Source: Acidobacteriota bacterium
Lineage (GTDB): Bacteria; Acidobacteriota; Holophagae; Acanthopleuribacterales; Acanthopleuribacteraceae
Reading direction: 5' to 3'
NCBI GenBank assembly: GCA_030066195.1
Contig: JASJCB010000024.1
Location: forward strand, 1-64,000
DNA: 64,000 nt
This document shows positions 35,311 through 44,247 of this stretch, one piece after another; position 1 is the stretch's first letter; every line of letters starts with the position of its first letter. The notes beneath the pieces are model-generated. The model made no database searches. It saw only the letters and a program-made list of their open reading frames with translations, and had not been told where the DNA came from. The position numbers and the translations under genes are program-made.

Positions 35311-37212
35311 CTACTCCTTGTCGCCGTTGGGATTGAACAGGGCGTCGTAGATTTTCTTTTCCAGCTCAGTAGCATTTTCGTTCAACACCAGCCGGAGTTT
35401 TTCCTTTTTGGGATCCAGTTTCACCGGTAGGGTCATGATCTTATTCCCGCGGGATAACAAGACCTGAACCTCGTCACCCGGTCGTGACCAACTCAGCACT
35501 TTGTCGATATTGCCGCGCACCCTACGCCCGTTGATCGCTATGATTTCGTCGCCGAAATCCAGACCGGCCGTCCAACCCGGACCGTCGCGGAGGACATCGC
35601 GGATGATCACCGCATCGTCGCGATTACGGGTGGTGATGCCCATGGTTACCTTGGGGTTTGCCTCGTAGGGCTTGGGTTCATCTTCCGCATCGGCTTCCTC
35701 GGTTTCATTCGATTCATTCTCTGTTTCTTCCGCGTCGTCCCCGTTGGATTCGGCGTCTTCGCCATTCTCCTTTTTCTTGGGTTTTTCATAGGTCATCTCC
35801 AACCCGGCATATCCCAGCAACGTTTCCCAATCGAAGGGATTGGGCTGCCTGATATGTTTGTCCAGGAAGGGGGTGATGTCCTCGCCCATAACCCCGGTCA
35901 AGGTTTCGGTGAGAATACTGAAATCGATGTTGCGGCCCTGCTGAGCATATTCCTGGTAGAGAATGCGCATGACATCGTCAAGAGAACCTTCGTTCCTGGT
36001 TTTGTGACGGATAAGCAGGTCCAAAGCAAGGCCTGACATGGCTCCGCCGCTGTAGTAGGAGATGCGCGAGTTGCCGGTGGTTTCGTTAGGCTGGTACAGG
36101 TGAATCCAGGCGTTGAACGAGGCGCTGTAAAGGCTTTGTTGCTTTACCCCGGGTCGTTTCAGGTAGCTGTCGAGGCTCTTGGCAAAATCGGCGAGCAGAT
36201 CTTTGTCACTCCAGAAGCCCGCGCGGGCCATGAGTAAAGTGTCGTAATAGCTGGTCCAGCCCTCGTGTACCCAAAGTAGATTGGTGTAGTTTTCCTTCTG
36301 ATAATCGAAGGGGCCCAGACTCTTGTCGCGGATAGCTTTGACATTCCAGGCGTGAAAATACTCGTGAATGATGAGGCCCAGAAAGCGGTCCCAGCCTTTT
36401 TTGTCGCGAAAGGCGTCCGCGGTGCCGAAGACCATGGTGCTGTTGCGGTGTTCCAATCCACCACCGGCGCCGTCCAAGCGGAAGCAGGAGAAGATGTAGT
36501 AGTTGGCAAATGGATACCCACCGAACACATCACCCACGGTTTCACCGATCTTCTTCATGGCGTTGACCATGCCGGGCACGTTCATATTGGTTTCACCGGC
36601 AATCAACCAGTAATGAGGAATGCCGCGAACATCGAAGTTATGGCGACTGAACTCACCGAACAGAATGGGTGAGTCGACCAGTTCGTCCCAATCGTCGGCA
36701 CGGTAGAGGTTGGTACCGCGCTTGCTCATGGAGGTATCGGCGGACCAACCTTGCGCCGGATAAACCTGGACCTCGTAGGGATGATCGATTTTTTCCGGTT
36801 CGTAAAAAAAGACCGAGGCGGGGTTGATAAAGCCGTAGGAGTTATCCAGATAGCTGGTGCGTACGGTAAATTCGTAGGCAAACACCAGATAGCTGATCTT
36901 GAAAGCGGTCTTGTCGGGGACGTTAACCACCCATGTGGACTTATCGGTCTTGACCCAGGTCAGCGGCTTCTCATCGGGATCGAAAGCCTGGAATTGTTCT
37001 ACGTTCCTGGCGAAATCGCGAATCTTATAACTACCGGGGGTCCAATCGGCCATTTTGATCTCGCGAAGGATCTTGTCATCTTTGGGAAATACGATTTCGA
37101 CCTGGTAAAAATGATGCTCGGGACGCTCCATGCGAACGGTCGACTTGACAGCGGCGTCCTCGGACTGAGCAAAAAGGAATAAAAGGCACCAAATTGTATA
37201 CAAGGCAGGCAT
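35311..37212 (-). CDS. M61-family (glycyl aminopeptidase-type) peptidase with PDZ domain
   Basis: The protein has 633 residues from the ATG at 37212, opening with a signal-like hydrophobic stretch (MPALYTIWCLLFLFAQ). A TTG 24 bases upstream is an alternative start, since GGAGG lies too close to the ATG. Residues ~25-190 are the M61 beta-sandwich domain. The zinc site is HEYFHAWN near residue 280, with the third ligand in the WVHEGWTSYY segment, so the catalytic residues are intact. An acidic, low-complexity insert (KKKENGEDAESNGDDAEE...) of ~50 residues separates the catalytic part from a PDZ domain (~530-610). M61 proteases trim N-terminal Gly/Ala residues; location is probably periplasmic. 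It heads the operon with mtnP, the PfkB kinase and the EnvC-like gene. Confidence 0.9.
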   Translation of the reverse strand: MPALYTIWCLLFLFAQSEDAAVKSTVRMERPEHHFYQVEIVFPKDDKILREIKMADWTPGSYKIRDFARNVEQFQAFDPDEKPLTWVKTDKSTWVVNVPDKTAFKISYLVFAYEFTVRTSYLDNSYGFINPASVFFYEPEKIDHPYEVQVYPAQGWSADTSMSKRGTNLYRADDWDELVDSPILFGEFSRHNFDVRGIPHYWLIAGETNMNVPGMVNAMKKIGETVGDVFGGYPFANYYIFSCFRLDGAGGGLEHRNSTMVFGTADAFRDKKGWDRFLGLIIHEYFHAWNVKAIRDKSLGPFDYQKENYTNLLWVHEGWTSYYDTLLMARAGFWSDKDLLADFAKSLDSYLKRPGVKQQSLYSASFNAWIHLYQPNETTGNSRISYYSGGAMSGLALDLLIRHKTRNEGSLDDVMRILYQEYAQQGRNIDFSILTETLTGVMGEDITPFLDKHIRQPNPFDWETLLGYAGLEMTYEKPKKKENGEDAESNGDDAEETENESNETEEADAEDEPKPYEANPKVTMGITTRNRDDAVIIRDVLRDGPGWTAGLDFGDEIIAINGRRVRGNIDKVLSWSRPGDEVQVLLSRGNKIMTLPVKLDPKKEKLRLVLNENATELEKKIYDALFNPNGDKE

Positions 37213-37295
37213 CCTCCACGTTGGAGCGCTATTCAAAGCGCATTCTAACAGGACGGGGAAGGCAAGTCAGCAACAGAAACGGGGCCTTCAAGCCG

Positions 37296-38003
37296 TTACA
37301 ACGAAAGGGACAGTTCATAGAGAACTCCGCTGAATGAGTCATCGGGTTCGGCCGAAATGCTTCGGACTTCACCGGAAATCGGATGGATAAAACTCAAGCT
37401 TCGAGAAAGCAACATCAAGCGGCGCCGATGGAGGTAGTTCAAGAAAAACCGATTATACCGATGATCGCCGTGTACCGAATCGCCGATGATTGGATGACCG
37501 GCTCGGGAAAGATGGCGGCGTATCTGATGGCGACGACCGGTTTCCGGCGAGACCTCCACCAGGGTAAGACGTACCGACTGATACCGACCTACGGCGTGGG
37601 GCAGTTCCACCGTCGACAACGGTTGGTAGCGAGTGACGGCGTCACGCTCGATCCCGGCGTCATCGCGCAAAGGCGAGTCGATGACGCCCGGTTCCGAGAT
37701 AAACCCACGCGCCACGGCCAGATAAGACTTTTCCACCTCGCCTTGTTCAAAGCAACGACAAAGCGCGGCGGAGTCCTCCGAGGAGAGTCCGAAAACTACT
37801 ACGCCCGCGGTTGCCCTATCCAATCTGTGAACCGGATAGATACGCCGACCGATCTGATTTCGCAAGCGTTGCAACAAGACATCCTTTTCCGGTGAAAGGG
37901 CCGTACGATGAACAAAAAGATTGGCGGGTTTATAAACCGCGACATAATACTCGTCCTGATAGAGAATATCCAAAGGTCCCGCCGGGGCCTTTTCCGCTCT
38001 CAT
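37296..38003 (-). CDS. truC: TruC-like tRNA pseudouridine synthase
   Basis: The 235-residue enzyme isomerises uridine in RNA. It belongs to the RluA superfamily: the catalytic aspartate is in VHRLDRATAGVVVFGL, followed by GRRHQIRRHLSRAGHPIIGD. The combination of small size, no S4 domain and a late YNRFFLNYLHRRRLML segment is typical of TruC (tRNA U65). The start at 38003 has a strong AGGAGG site; a frame extending to 38177 would run through the divergent promoter and is rejected. The TruC subgroup call is likely but the target position is inferred. The gene faces a divergent hypothetical gene 76 bases away. Confidence 0.8.
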   Translation of the reverse strand: MRAEKAPAGPLDILYQDEYYVAVYKPANLFVHRTALSPEKDVLLQRLRNQIGRRIYPVHRLDRATAGVVVFGLSSEDSAALCRCFEQGEVEKSYLAVARGFISEPGVIDSPLRDDAGIERDAVTRYQPLSTVELPHAVGRYQSVRLTLVEVSPETGRRHQIRRHLSRAGHPIIGDSVHGDHRYNRFFLNYLHRRRLMLLSRSLSFIHPISGEVRSISAEPDDSFSGVLYELSLSL

Positions 38004-38079
38004 GAAAACGGCCTCCTGGAAAAAAAACGGGCTCATACCCGTTCGGGGTACAATATCAGACTGAAAAGGGGAAGCAAAT

Positions 38080-38418
38080 ATGTTGTTGCACGAAGAAGAG
38101 GAAAGGGATCTGGTCAACCGGATCGTTACATGCGCCCGCGATCTGCTGAAGCAACGGGGCGAGGACCGGAAGGACATGCAAACGGGCCTGGTTCATCGAG
38201 AGTGCCGGTTGGGTCCCTTCCTCTTGATCGAGCACCAGCGGCAAAAATTGAAAAACGGGGAGATAAAGACCAACGGCCTGGATCTTTGGGAAATAGATGC
38301 GGGAAAAGCGAGAAAAAAGTTATCGGTAAACTATGTGCCGTTTTCTATCAAGGTCTTCGATAAAGCGGGAAAGGCTCCTTGGATCGATATACTTTTCAAG
38401 TTATCCAAAGAAGACTGA
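38080..38418 (+). CDS. Hypothetical protein, 112 residues
   Basis: I do not recognise this protein. It is charged, with helical start MLLHEEEERDLVNRIV and a compact middle (LGPFLLIEHQRQKL). There is no signal peptide or TM segment. AAGGGGAAG precedes the ATG at good spacing. It diverges from truC and is followed by 245 non-coding bases. These contain a repeated TTCGGGATAAAAAA motif (twice, near 38494 and 38565) and an 8-bp inverted repeat GATGATCT/AGATCATC at 38552-38595. Confidence 0.6.
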   Translation: MLLHEEEERDLVNRIVTCARDLLKQRGEDRKDMQTGLVHRECRLGPFLLIEHQRQKLKNGEIKTNGLDLWEIDAGKARKKLSVNYVPFSIKVFDKAGKAPWIDILFKLSKED

Positions 38419-38663
38419 GTACGAGAACAATAACCTGATCACACTTTTTATTCGCTAGGTAGTAATCGTCAAAAAAATGATGGATAACATCTATTCGGGA
38501 TAAAAAAATAGCGTTTGGAATTATCTTTCCACTTCTAACGGGGCCTAACCTGATGATCTCGATGTTCGGGATAAAAAAGCCGAGCGTAGATCATCTCGAT
38601 TAATAGGAATTATACCCATAACGAGCCTCCGAGAAAAGTAAATACGGAGCTGAACAGTGGTTA

Positions 38664-38957
38664 TTAGCGTTTGAGAGCAGCTTTCCAGCGCCATCCGAAC
38701 CACCCCGGGGTAGGGCTCTGGCCCTTGATCTGTACATGACCATCCCCGCCGTTAGGGAATGCATGGTTATTGGAGAAACGACCGAGGGAAAGACGCATCC
38801 GCTGCTTCCTCTTCTTGATATCTTCCTTGGTCCCCTTGGAAAAATAGCCCATTTTTTCGGCAATTTGGGTGATGGAAGCGGGGGAGTACACAAGGTCGTC
38901 TTGCAAGTGGTATATAATCGAATCGTACTTCATGGGTCTACCGACTGGCTTCTTCAT
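38664..38957 (-). CDS. GRPMKY-family small protein, copy 2 of 3
   Basis: This 97-residue protein aligns end to end with the copies at 24771 and 45626. It shows GRPMKY at residues 6-11, VYSPASITQIAEKMGY (HTH-like), a lysine/arginine-rich helix (KKRKQRMRLSLGR), FPNGGDG and GWFGWRWK. The central helix region is longer than in copy 1. The start ATG has little ribosome-site similarity, so weak or leaderless translation is possible. It stands alone between a hypothetical gene on its 3' side and a divergent HTH-like gene on its 5' side. A DNA-binding role is inferred from the basic helix. Confidence 0.75.
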   Translation of the reverse strand: MKKPVGRPMKYDSIIYHLQDDLVYSPASITQIAEKMGYFSKGTKEDIKKRKQRMRLSLGRFSNNHAFPNGGDGHVQIKGQSPTPGWFGWRWKAALKR

Positions 38958-39195
38958 ATAGGCATCATAAGATAATTATGTTGAACTTACCATACTTTTA
39001 ATGAATTTTTTTTATGATAACATGTGGATATTGTTCAAGCCAATTTATATCCGCGAATAAAAATGTTTTTAATTGTTCGCGAATCAAAATATCATTTATT
39101 TTTTTCGTTTTTCTTTTTGCTTTATCCGTAAATTTGGCTATAGTATTAATGACTATAAAATGATACTTCATCTAATCGAAGAAGGTAGGTGTCTT

Positions 39196-39756
39196 ATGAG
39201 CAAAAAGAACACTGATGATCGCGTCTTTGCCGAGGATGAAATGAACCTCATCGATGTCCGCGCTGATTGGTCGCCCGAAGAGCTCTTGGCTGTATCGGGT
39301 ATTTTTTTTCTCAAGGATGTTGCCGGGATTCTGAACATCGACTCTACCCGGATCAAGAAGAGGGTCCGCAACTTGATCGAAAAAAAACGAGAACCCTGGA
39401 AGGTCATGGGCGTCCGCAAGGTGTGGAATCACTGGATGATTCGCATGAAGGTCTTCGCACCTTACTATCGAAGGAATTTCACCCAAAAGACCCGGGAAGT
39501 AGCACCGGACTGGGACGGAAACGACATTCTCAAGCAGGAGGGGCTTTTTTACCTTACCGATGTTTGCAAACTCATCCCGTGCACGCCTCAGCAGATCAGG
39601 TACCAGGCCAAACGACGGGCCGACGCCCGCGGGGAAATGGGCGTTTGGAAGGACGAGGGCGCCCGCGGATATGTCGTCGACATGGCCGTCTTCGGCCCCT
39701 GGTTCCGCTCGGAATGGAACCAATCGGAAATCGTTCAGGCAGCCATGCCCAACTAA
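39196..39756 (+). CDS. Protein with internally duplicated HTH-like unit
   Basis: The gene encodes 186 residues from the ATG at 39196 (GAAGGTAGGT upstream); the frame is open farther upstream, but that part is AT-rich promoter-like DNA. Residues ~25-100 and ~105-178 are two copies of one unit. The first reads LLAVSGIFFLKDVAGIL...FAPYYRRNF and the second ILKQEGLFYLTDVCKLI...FGPWFRSEW. Each has a helix-turn-helix-like pair (FLKDVAGILNIDSTRIKKRV / YLTDVCKLIPCTPQQIRYQ) followed by a beta segment and an aromatic-basic close. The family is not recognised. A dimer-like DNA-binding protein is a reasonable inference. It is divergent from GRPMKY copy 2, sharing a ~240-base AT-rich spacer. Confidence 0.7.
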   Translation: MSKKNTDDRVFAEDEMNLIDVRADWSPEELLAVSGIFFLKDVAGILNIDSTRIKKRVRNLIEKKREPWKVMGVRKVWNHWMIRMKVFAPYYRRNFTQKTREVAPDWDGNDILKQEGLFYLTDVCKLIPCTPQQIRYQAKRRADARGEMGVWKDEGARGYVVDMAVFGPWFRSEWNQSEIVQAAMPN

Positions 39757-39833
39757 ACTTCGATTGCCCTGGGCGCGTATATTGTTCAACCCCTTGGGCT
39801 TAATGCCCGCGGGCTCAATTGGCGAGGTTCGCT

Positions 39834-40382
39834 ATGGAATGGGTTTTCTACCTGGTGGCCGCACTCTTCAGTATTTTGGGCGGCGGATGCGTTGTGTTAG
39901 TGGTCCTGGGATTACCGGGTACCTGGATTCTGTTGGGCATGGCCTTTCTTATCGAGTTGCTGGACCAGTATTACTTGCCGGCCGGCGATCACCAAACCTT
40001 CAATTGGTGGTTGCTGGGTTCCTGTCTGGCTCTCGCCGCCATCGGTGAAATCCTCGAGTTTTTCGCCGGATTGCTGGGCGCCAAAAAAGCCGGCAGCAGC
40101 AAGAGAGGTATGATGGGCGCTTTTATCGGCGGCCTTGTCGGCGCAGTTTTCGGCACCGGAATTCCCGTTCCGATTGTGGGCACTCTAATCGGTGCGGTGC
40201 TGGGCACCTTTGCCGGGGCGATGATTGGAGAGTTGACCGACAAGGAAGAGACAAGAGAGTTTCACCAAACCTTGAAGCCCGCCATGGGCGCCACCATCGG
40301 TCGTATTCTAGGCACGCTGTCCAAAGTACCCATTGCCCTTGCTATCTGGTTGGCCCTTGCCCTGGCCGTATTTTGGCCCTAA
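39834..40382 (+). CDS. DUF456 family membrane protein
   Basis: This 182-residue integral membrane protein matches DUF456. It has a hydrophobic N-terminal hairpin (~3-40, GLPGTWILLGMAF is typical) and a central soluble turn. Glycine-zipper segments follow (GMMGAFIGGLVGAVFGTGIPVPIVG and GAVLGTFAGAMIGE), and a last TM segment closes the protein. About four TM segments are predicted. Function is unknown for the family. GCGAGG before the ATG sets the start. It lies between the duplicated-HTH gene and ettA on the same strand. Confidence 0.85.
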   Translation: MEWVFYLVAALFSILGGGCVVLVVLGLPGTWILLGMAFLIELLDQYYLPAGDHQTFNWWLLGSCLALAAIGEILEFFAGLLGAKKAGSSKRGMMGAFIGGLVGAVFGTGIPVPIVGTLIGAVLGTFAGAMIGELTDKEETREFHQTLKPAMGATIGRILGTLSKVPIALAIWLALALAVFWP

Positions 40383-40494
40383 AACGATATTTTCGGCAGC
40401 TTCGTGGCCTCGGATGCTTCTTGCCGCTTGATGACACGCCCGTGTAGGTGTAGGATGTTGAACCGTTGAATGTCCATGCAGCTGAGGCAAAAAT

Positions 40495-42171
40495 ATGTCG
40501 TACCAATATATCTACACCATGAAAGGCCTGAACAAAATCTATCCCCCCAGTGCTCAGGTCCTAAAAAATATCTGGCTCAGTTTCTTTCCCGGCGCCAAAA
40601 TCGGCGTCTTGGGTCTGAACGGTTCCGGTAAATCAACCCTGCTCAAGATCATGGCGGGACTGGACAACGATTTCCAAGGCGAGGCATGGCCCGCCGAGGG
40701 CGTAAAGATCGGTTTCCTGCCCCAGGAACCCCAATTGACGCCGGACAAAACCGTCGCGGAGAATGTTCAGGAAGGGGTCGGCGAGGTAATGGACCTCCTC
40801 ACCCGCTTCGATCAGATCAATGACGCCTTTGCCACCGCCGACCCGGATGAAATGGAAAAGTTATTGGATGAACAGGCTCGTATCCAAGACCAGATCGAAC
40901 AGCGCAATGCTTGGGACATCCAATCGAAGCTGGACATGGCCATGGATGCCCTGCGTTGCCCTCCCGGCGATTGGCCGGTTACCAATCTGTCCGGTGGTGA
41001 GAAGCGCCGCGTAGCCCTATGCAAGCTGTTACTGCAGGAACCCGACCTGCTCCTGCTGGACGAGCCCACCAACCATTTGGACGCCGAAACGGTAGGCTGG
41101 TTGGAACGTTATCTGCATAAATACGAAGGCACCATCGTGGCTATTACTCACGATCGCTACTTCTTGGATAATGTGGCCGGTTGGATTCTGGAACTGGACC
41201 GCGGCGAGGGTATTCCCTACGAGGGCAACTATTCCGGTTGGCTGGAGCAAAAGGAAAAGCGGTTGGCGCAAGAAGCCAAGGAAATGGACAACCGCCGCAA
41301 GGTCTTGCAGACCGAACTGGAATGGATTCGCATGTCCGCCAAAGCGCGCCATAAGAAGAGCAAAGCCAGGATCAGCGCTTACGAGGAATTGGCCTCCCAG
41401 AGTGAAAAGGAAAAACGCATCGAAGGCGCCATCGTCATTCCTTCGGGACCTCGCCTGGGCGACCTGGTTTTGGAAGCCGATAACCTGACCAAGTCCTACG
41501 GCGAGAAGTTGTTGTTCGAGAACCTGAGCTTCCGCCTGCCCAAGGGCGGTATTGTCGGCGTCATCGGACCTAACGGCGCGGGTAAGTCTACCCTGTTCCG
41601 CATTATTACCGGCAACGAGCAGCCCGACGCCGGATCTTTGCGCATCGGGCCCACGGTCAAGGTCTCTTACGTAGACCAAAGCCGCGACGGCCTGGATCCG
41701 GACGCGAGCGTTTGGGAAGCCATTTCCGACGGCGAGGATATCATCACCCTGGGTAATCGTCAGATGAATTCGCGTGCCTACGTGGGTAGCTTCAATCTCC
41801 GAGGCAGCGAGCAGCAAAAGAAGGTGGGCAGCCTGTCCGGCGGTGAACGCAACCGGGTACATCTGGCCGTGACGGTCAAGGAAAACGGTAACCTGCTTCT
41901 GCTGGACGAACCTACCAACGATTTGGACGTGGAAACGCTTCGTTCACTGGAAGATGCGCTCTTGAACTTTGCAGGATGCGCCGTGGTCATCAGCCACGAC
42001 CGTTGGTTCCTGGACCGTATTGCCACTCACATCCTGGCGTTTGAGGGCAATTCGGAAGTCGTTTGGTTTGAAGGTAACTACGAAGACTACGAAAAAGACC
42101 GTAAGAAGCGCCTGGGTGATGAGGCAGACCAGCCGCACCGCATCAAATACCGCAAGTTCACCAGAAGCTGA
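40495..42171 (+). CDS. ettA: EttA, energy-dependent translational throttle ABC-F ATPase
   Basis: EttA binds the ribosomal E site and links early elongation to the ATP/ADP ratio. The 558-residue protein has two ABC domains with no TM part: Walker [10 protein letters not shown] (~38-46), first signature [12 protein letters not shown] and Walker [13 protein letters not shown], then [22 protein letters not shown] and [11 protein letters not shown]. The opening [17 protein letters not shown] and the arm/linker ([19 protein letters not shown]) are diagnostic of EttA among ABC-F proteins. The gene converges on truD; the 41-base gap holds a GC dyad (CCGGCC...GGCCGG) that could serve as a weak terminator. 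Confidence 0.96.
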   Translation: MSYQYIYTMKGLNKIYPPSAQVLKNIWLSFFPGAKIGVLGLNGSGKSTLLKIMAGLDNDFQGEAWPAEGVKIGFLPQEPQLTPDKTVAENVQEGVGEVMDLLTRFDQINDAFATADPDEMEKLLDEQARIQDQIEQRNAWDIQSKLDMAMDALRCPPGDWPVTNLSGGEKRRVALCKLLLQEPDLLLLDEPTNHLDAETVGWLERYLHKYEGTIVAITHDRYFLDNVAGWILELDRGEGIPYEGNYSGWLEQKEKRLAQEAKEMDNRRKVLQTELEWIRMSAKARHKKSKARISAYEELASQSEKEKRIEGAIVIPSGPRLGDLVLEADNLTKSYGEKLLFENLSFRLPKGGIVGVIGPNGAGKSTLFRIITGNEQPDAGSLRIGPTVKVSYVDQSRDGLDPDASVWEAISDGEDIITLGNRQMNSRAYVGSFNLRGSEQQKKVGSLSGGERNRVHLAVTVKENGNLLLLDEPTNDLDVETLRSLEDALLNFAGCAVVISHDRWFLDRIATHILAFEGNSEVVWFEGNYEDYEKDRKKRLGDEADQPHRIKYRKFTRS

Positions 42172-42212
42172 TGCGAAGTTGTTCCGGCCCGCCGGTTTCG
42201 GCCGGGGGTCGG

Positions 42213-43199
42213 TCATCCGTTTAAGGTAACCGGCCGGGTGAAATTCGGCCATTCCTCGATAGGTCTGCCGATAAGGTGCGGCATGAACAGGTTGACGATA
42301 AAAACCGTAGCGTAGGAACCGGATGTAAGTTTGAAATCCAGGCTGACCGAGCCTCCCTCATTTTGGACCCCATAGATTTTCGGTTTGACCCAAAGAACCC
42401 GCCTACTACCTTTAGCACTTTTACCCCATGATCGAAAGGTTTGCGTTTCCAGTCCCAAACGGTCCAAATAGGTCAACTCGGATACAGTGAACTTCGTTTT
42501 GTAGCCGAACACCGGCCCCGTCGGTGAGATCTCCCCTTGGGCAAACCTCTCCGAGAGAGTTTCATCATTTTCGTCCTGAAACCAGTTCTTGCCGTTATTG
42601 GCGGTCCAAAGATCGTCGCTTAAGGGTTTGCGGCCATGTTCGCCTATACGGGCAATAAAGTAATCATTGAACAGCCAACCCTGCATGGCTGACAAAATCT
42701 CCCGTCGCCGGTTCGGCTTGGGCCGACTGAGACTCTCCCGAATAGAGGTGCGCGTGTAGTGAGCGCGGCCGAACCGTTGCGGGCCGTAAAAGTTGGGAAA
42801 GGAAGTGCCCAAACGCGCTTCATCCGGGAAAACGTCGTGGTTTTTCACCTGAAAACGCAGCTGGAACCGGTTCTTGAACACATGACCCACGGAGAGGTTG
42901 TTCGTATGCCGGGTAACGTCCAGTATCTCCAAATCCTCGGTTCCTTTCAACTCGCTCCGTTGTAAGGAGGCTTCCCAGGATAACCACTGGATTGATGTGG
43001 AAGCGGTGTCTTTCAAACCGGCATGCCGAATATCCTTCATTGGAACACCTGTGATCTCTGAAAGACGCAACTTGGCCGTACGTGTGGAGATCCCACGCTT
43101 TTTGATCCTTACGAAGACATAGGGTCCTTCGTGCCGAGGGTTATAAAAAAGTTTCTCCTCAACATGAAAACTGTCAGGATCCTGATGAAAGCTAATCAT
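42213..43199 (-). CDS. truD: tRNA pseudouridine(13) synthase TruD
   Basis: TruD makes pseudouridine 13 in tRNA-Glu-type substrates. The 328-residue sequence has the TruD motif RHAGLKDTASTSIQ with the catalytic Asp in KD, and the NFYGPQRFG motif. FHVEEK near the start corresponds to the usual F-x-V-x-E entry. It has the TRUD domain insertion (residues ~150-290), and the C-terminal half is more divergent than usual. The start at 43199 is preferred; an in-frame ATG seven codons upstream is possible, and neither has a strong ribosome site. It faces ettA convergently. Confidence 0.88.
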   Translation of the reverse strand: MISFHQDPDSFHVEEKLFYNPRHEGPYVFVRIKKRGISTRTAKLRLSEITGVPMKDIRHAGLKDTASTSIQWLSWEASLQRSELKGTEDLEILDVTRHTNNLSVGHVFKNRFQLRFQVKNHDVFPDEARLGTSFPNFYGPQRFGRAHYTRTSIRESLSRPKPNRRREILSAMQGWLFNDYFIARIGEHGRKPLSDDLWTANNGKNWFQDENDETLSERFAQGEISPTGPVFGYKTKFTVSELTYLDRLGLETQTFRSWGKSAKGSRRVLWVKPKIYGVQNEGGSVSLDFKLTSGSYATVFIVNLFMPHLIGRPIEEWPNFTRPVTLNG

Positions 43200-43354
43200 G
43201 ATCGGCACCCCGCAAATCATTTTAACACGTGTAGCTTTTGAGATCTGAAAACCCGCTTGTAATTATCAAACCTTATTCTCGTTAGCTTTAATTGGAGATG
43301 AAAACCGGACCGGCCGTATCCGGGAAGGCGGTTGAAAAACTCTAAAACGGGCTT

Positions 43355-43480
43355 CCCGCCACCGGCGACAACTTAATTACCCGGAAGATGGACTCCCCGA
43401 GCGCGGCGACAACGTTTTCCCTACCAAAAATAGAAGCACCGAGTACGGCGAGACCGTTTTCCTACAGAAAGCATTGAAAT
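43355..43480. repeat. Short degenerate tandem repeat, ~42-bp period
   Basis: Three degenerate copies of a (G/A)CGGCGA(C/G)A-type box occur at about 43361, 43402 and 43443. The two better ones read GCGGCGACAACGTTTTCCCTA and TACGGCGAGACCGTTTTCCTA. Steps are 41-42 bases. This stretch lies in the non-coding gap (43200-43542) between truD and sfsA, together with a CGGGAAG/CTTCCCG inverted repeat at about 43319-43357. Confidence 0.4.
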
Positions 43481-43542
43481 ACGACTGAAAGTGCAAAAAT
43501 TTTCCTCAAGGCTGACAAGTCCTGGTTTTGAGTTTAAGCTGG

Positions 43543-44247
43543 TCAATCCAAATCCACGGGCAGAGCCTGATTTAGAGACACGCCTTCCTCCGAAATCCGG
43601 GCACGATAAGCAAGTATTTCGACGCCGTTTTCGGCTGCCTCCCGGAGGGTTTGAGCATATTCAGGATCGAAATCATCGGCCGGTCGAACCCTGGTAGCAG
43701 ATTCCCGCTGAACACAAAAAAACAAAACCGCTCGATGCCCCTGCCCGGCCATTTCCTGGAGTTCACGCAGGTGTTTGGTGCCTCGTTGGGTTACCGCATC
43801 GGGAAACCCGACGATACCATCGGCCAGAAGAAGCGTGGTGTTTTTGACCTCAACATAGCAGGAAGGCCGATCCTCGCGGCTTAAAAGGATATCGATGCGC
43901 GAAGCCTTACCGTATTTTTGTTCGGTTTTACATTCGCTGTAATTTTGGAGCTCGGCAACCACGCCGGATTGAATAGCCTCGACTACAAGGTGATTGGCCA
44001 GGGCAGTGTTGATACCTACCCATCCGTCGGGCATTTGCACGGCTTGCCAGGAATATTTCAGCTTGCGTTTGGGATCGTCATGGAAGGTAAGTAATCCGGG
44101 CGCACCGGACTCCCGGCAGGTTTTCATACTCCCGGTGTTCGCGCAATGGGCGGTGACGGGTGTGCCGTCTTCCAGAAGGAAATCGGCGAGAAATCGTTTA
44201 TAGCGTTTTTGGTACTTACCGTGAATAACGGGTCCGGGCCATTTCAT
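43543..44247 (-). CDS. sfsA: SfsA family DNA/RNA-binding nuclease-fold protein
   Basis: This 234-residue protein matches SfsA, first described as a stimulator of sugar fermentation in E. coli and containing a PD-(D/E)xK-like core. Visible blocks are the N-terminal RYKRFLADFLLEDG, CANTGSMKTCRESG, SRIDILLS, CYVEVKNTTLL and FPDAVTQRGTKHLREL, all family hallmarks. The E-V-K of VEVKN and the Asp of RIDILL form the nuclease-like triad. Its start codon overlaps the stop of mtnA by four bases (ATGA), so the two are translationally coupled. Its biological role is poorly defined in general. Confidence 0.94.
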   Translation of the reverse strand: MKWPGPVIHGKYQKRYKRFLADFLLEDGTPVTAHCANTGSMKTCRESGAPGLLTFHDDPKRKLKYSWQAVQMPDGWVGINTALANHLVVEAIQSGVVAELQNYSECKTEQKYGKASRIDILLSREDRPSCYVEVKNTTLLLADGIVGFPDAVTQRGTKHLRELQEMAGQGHRAVLFFCVQRESATRVRPADDFDPEYAQTLREAAENGVEILAYRARISEEGVSLNQALPVDLD

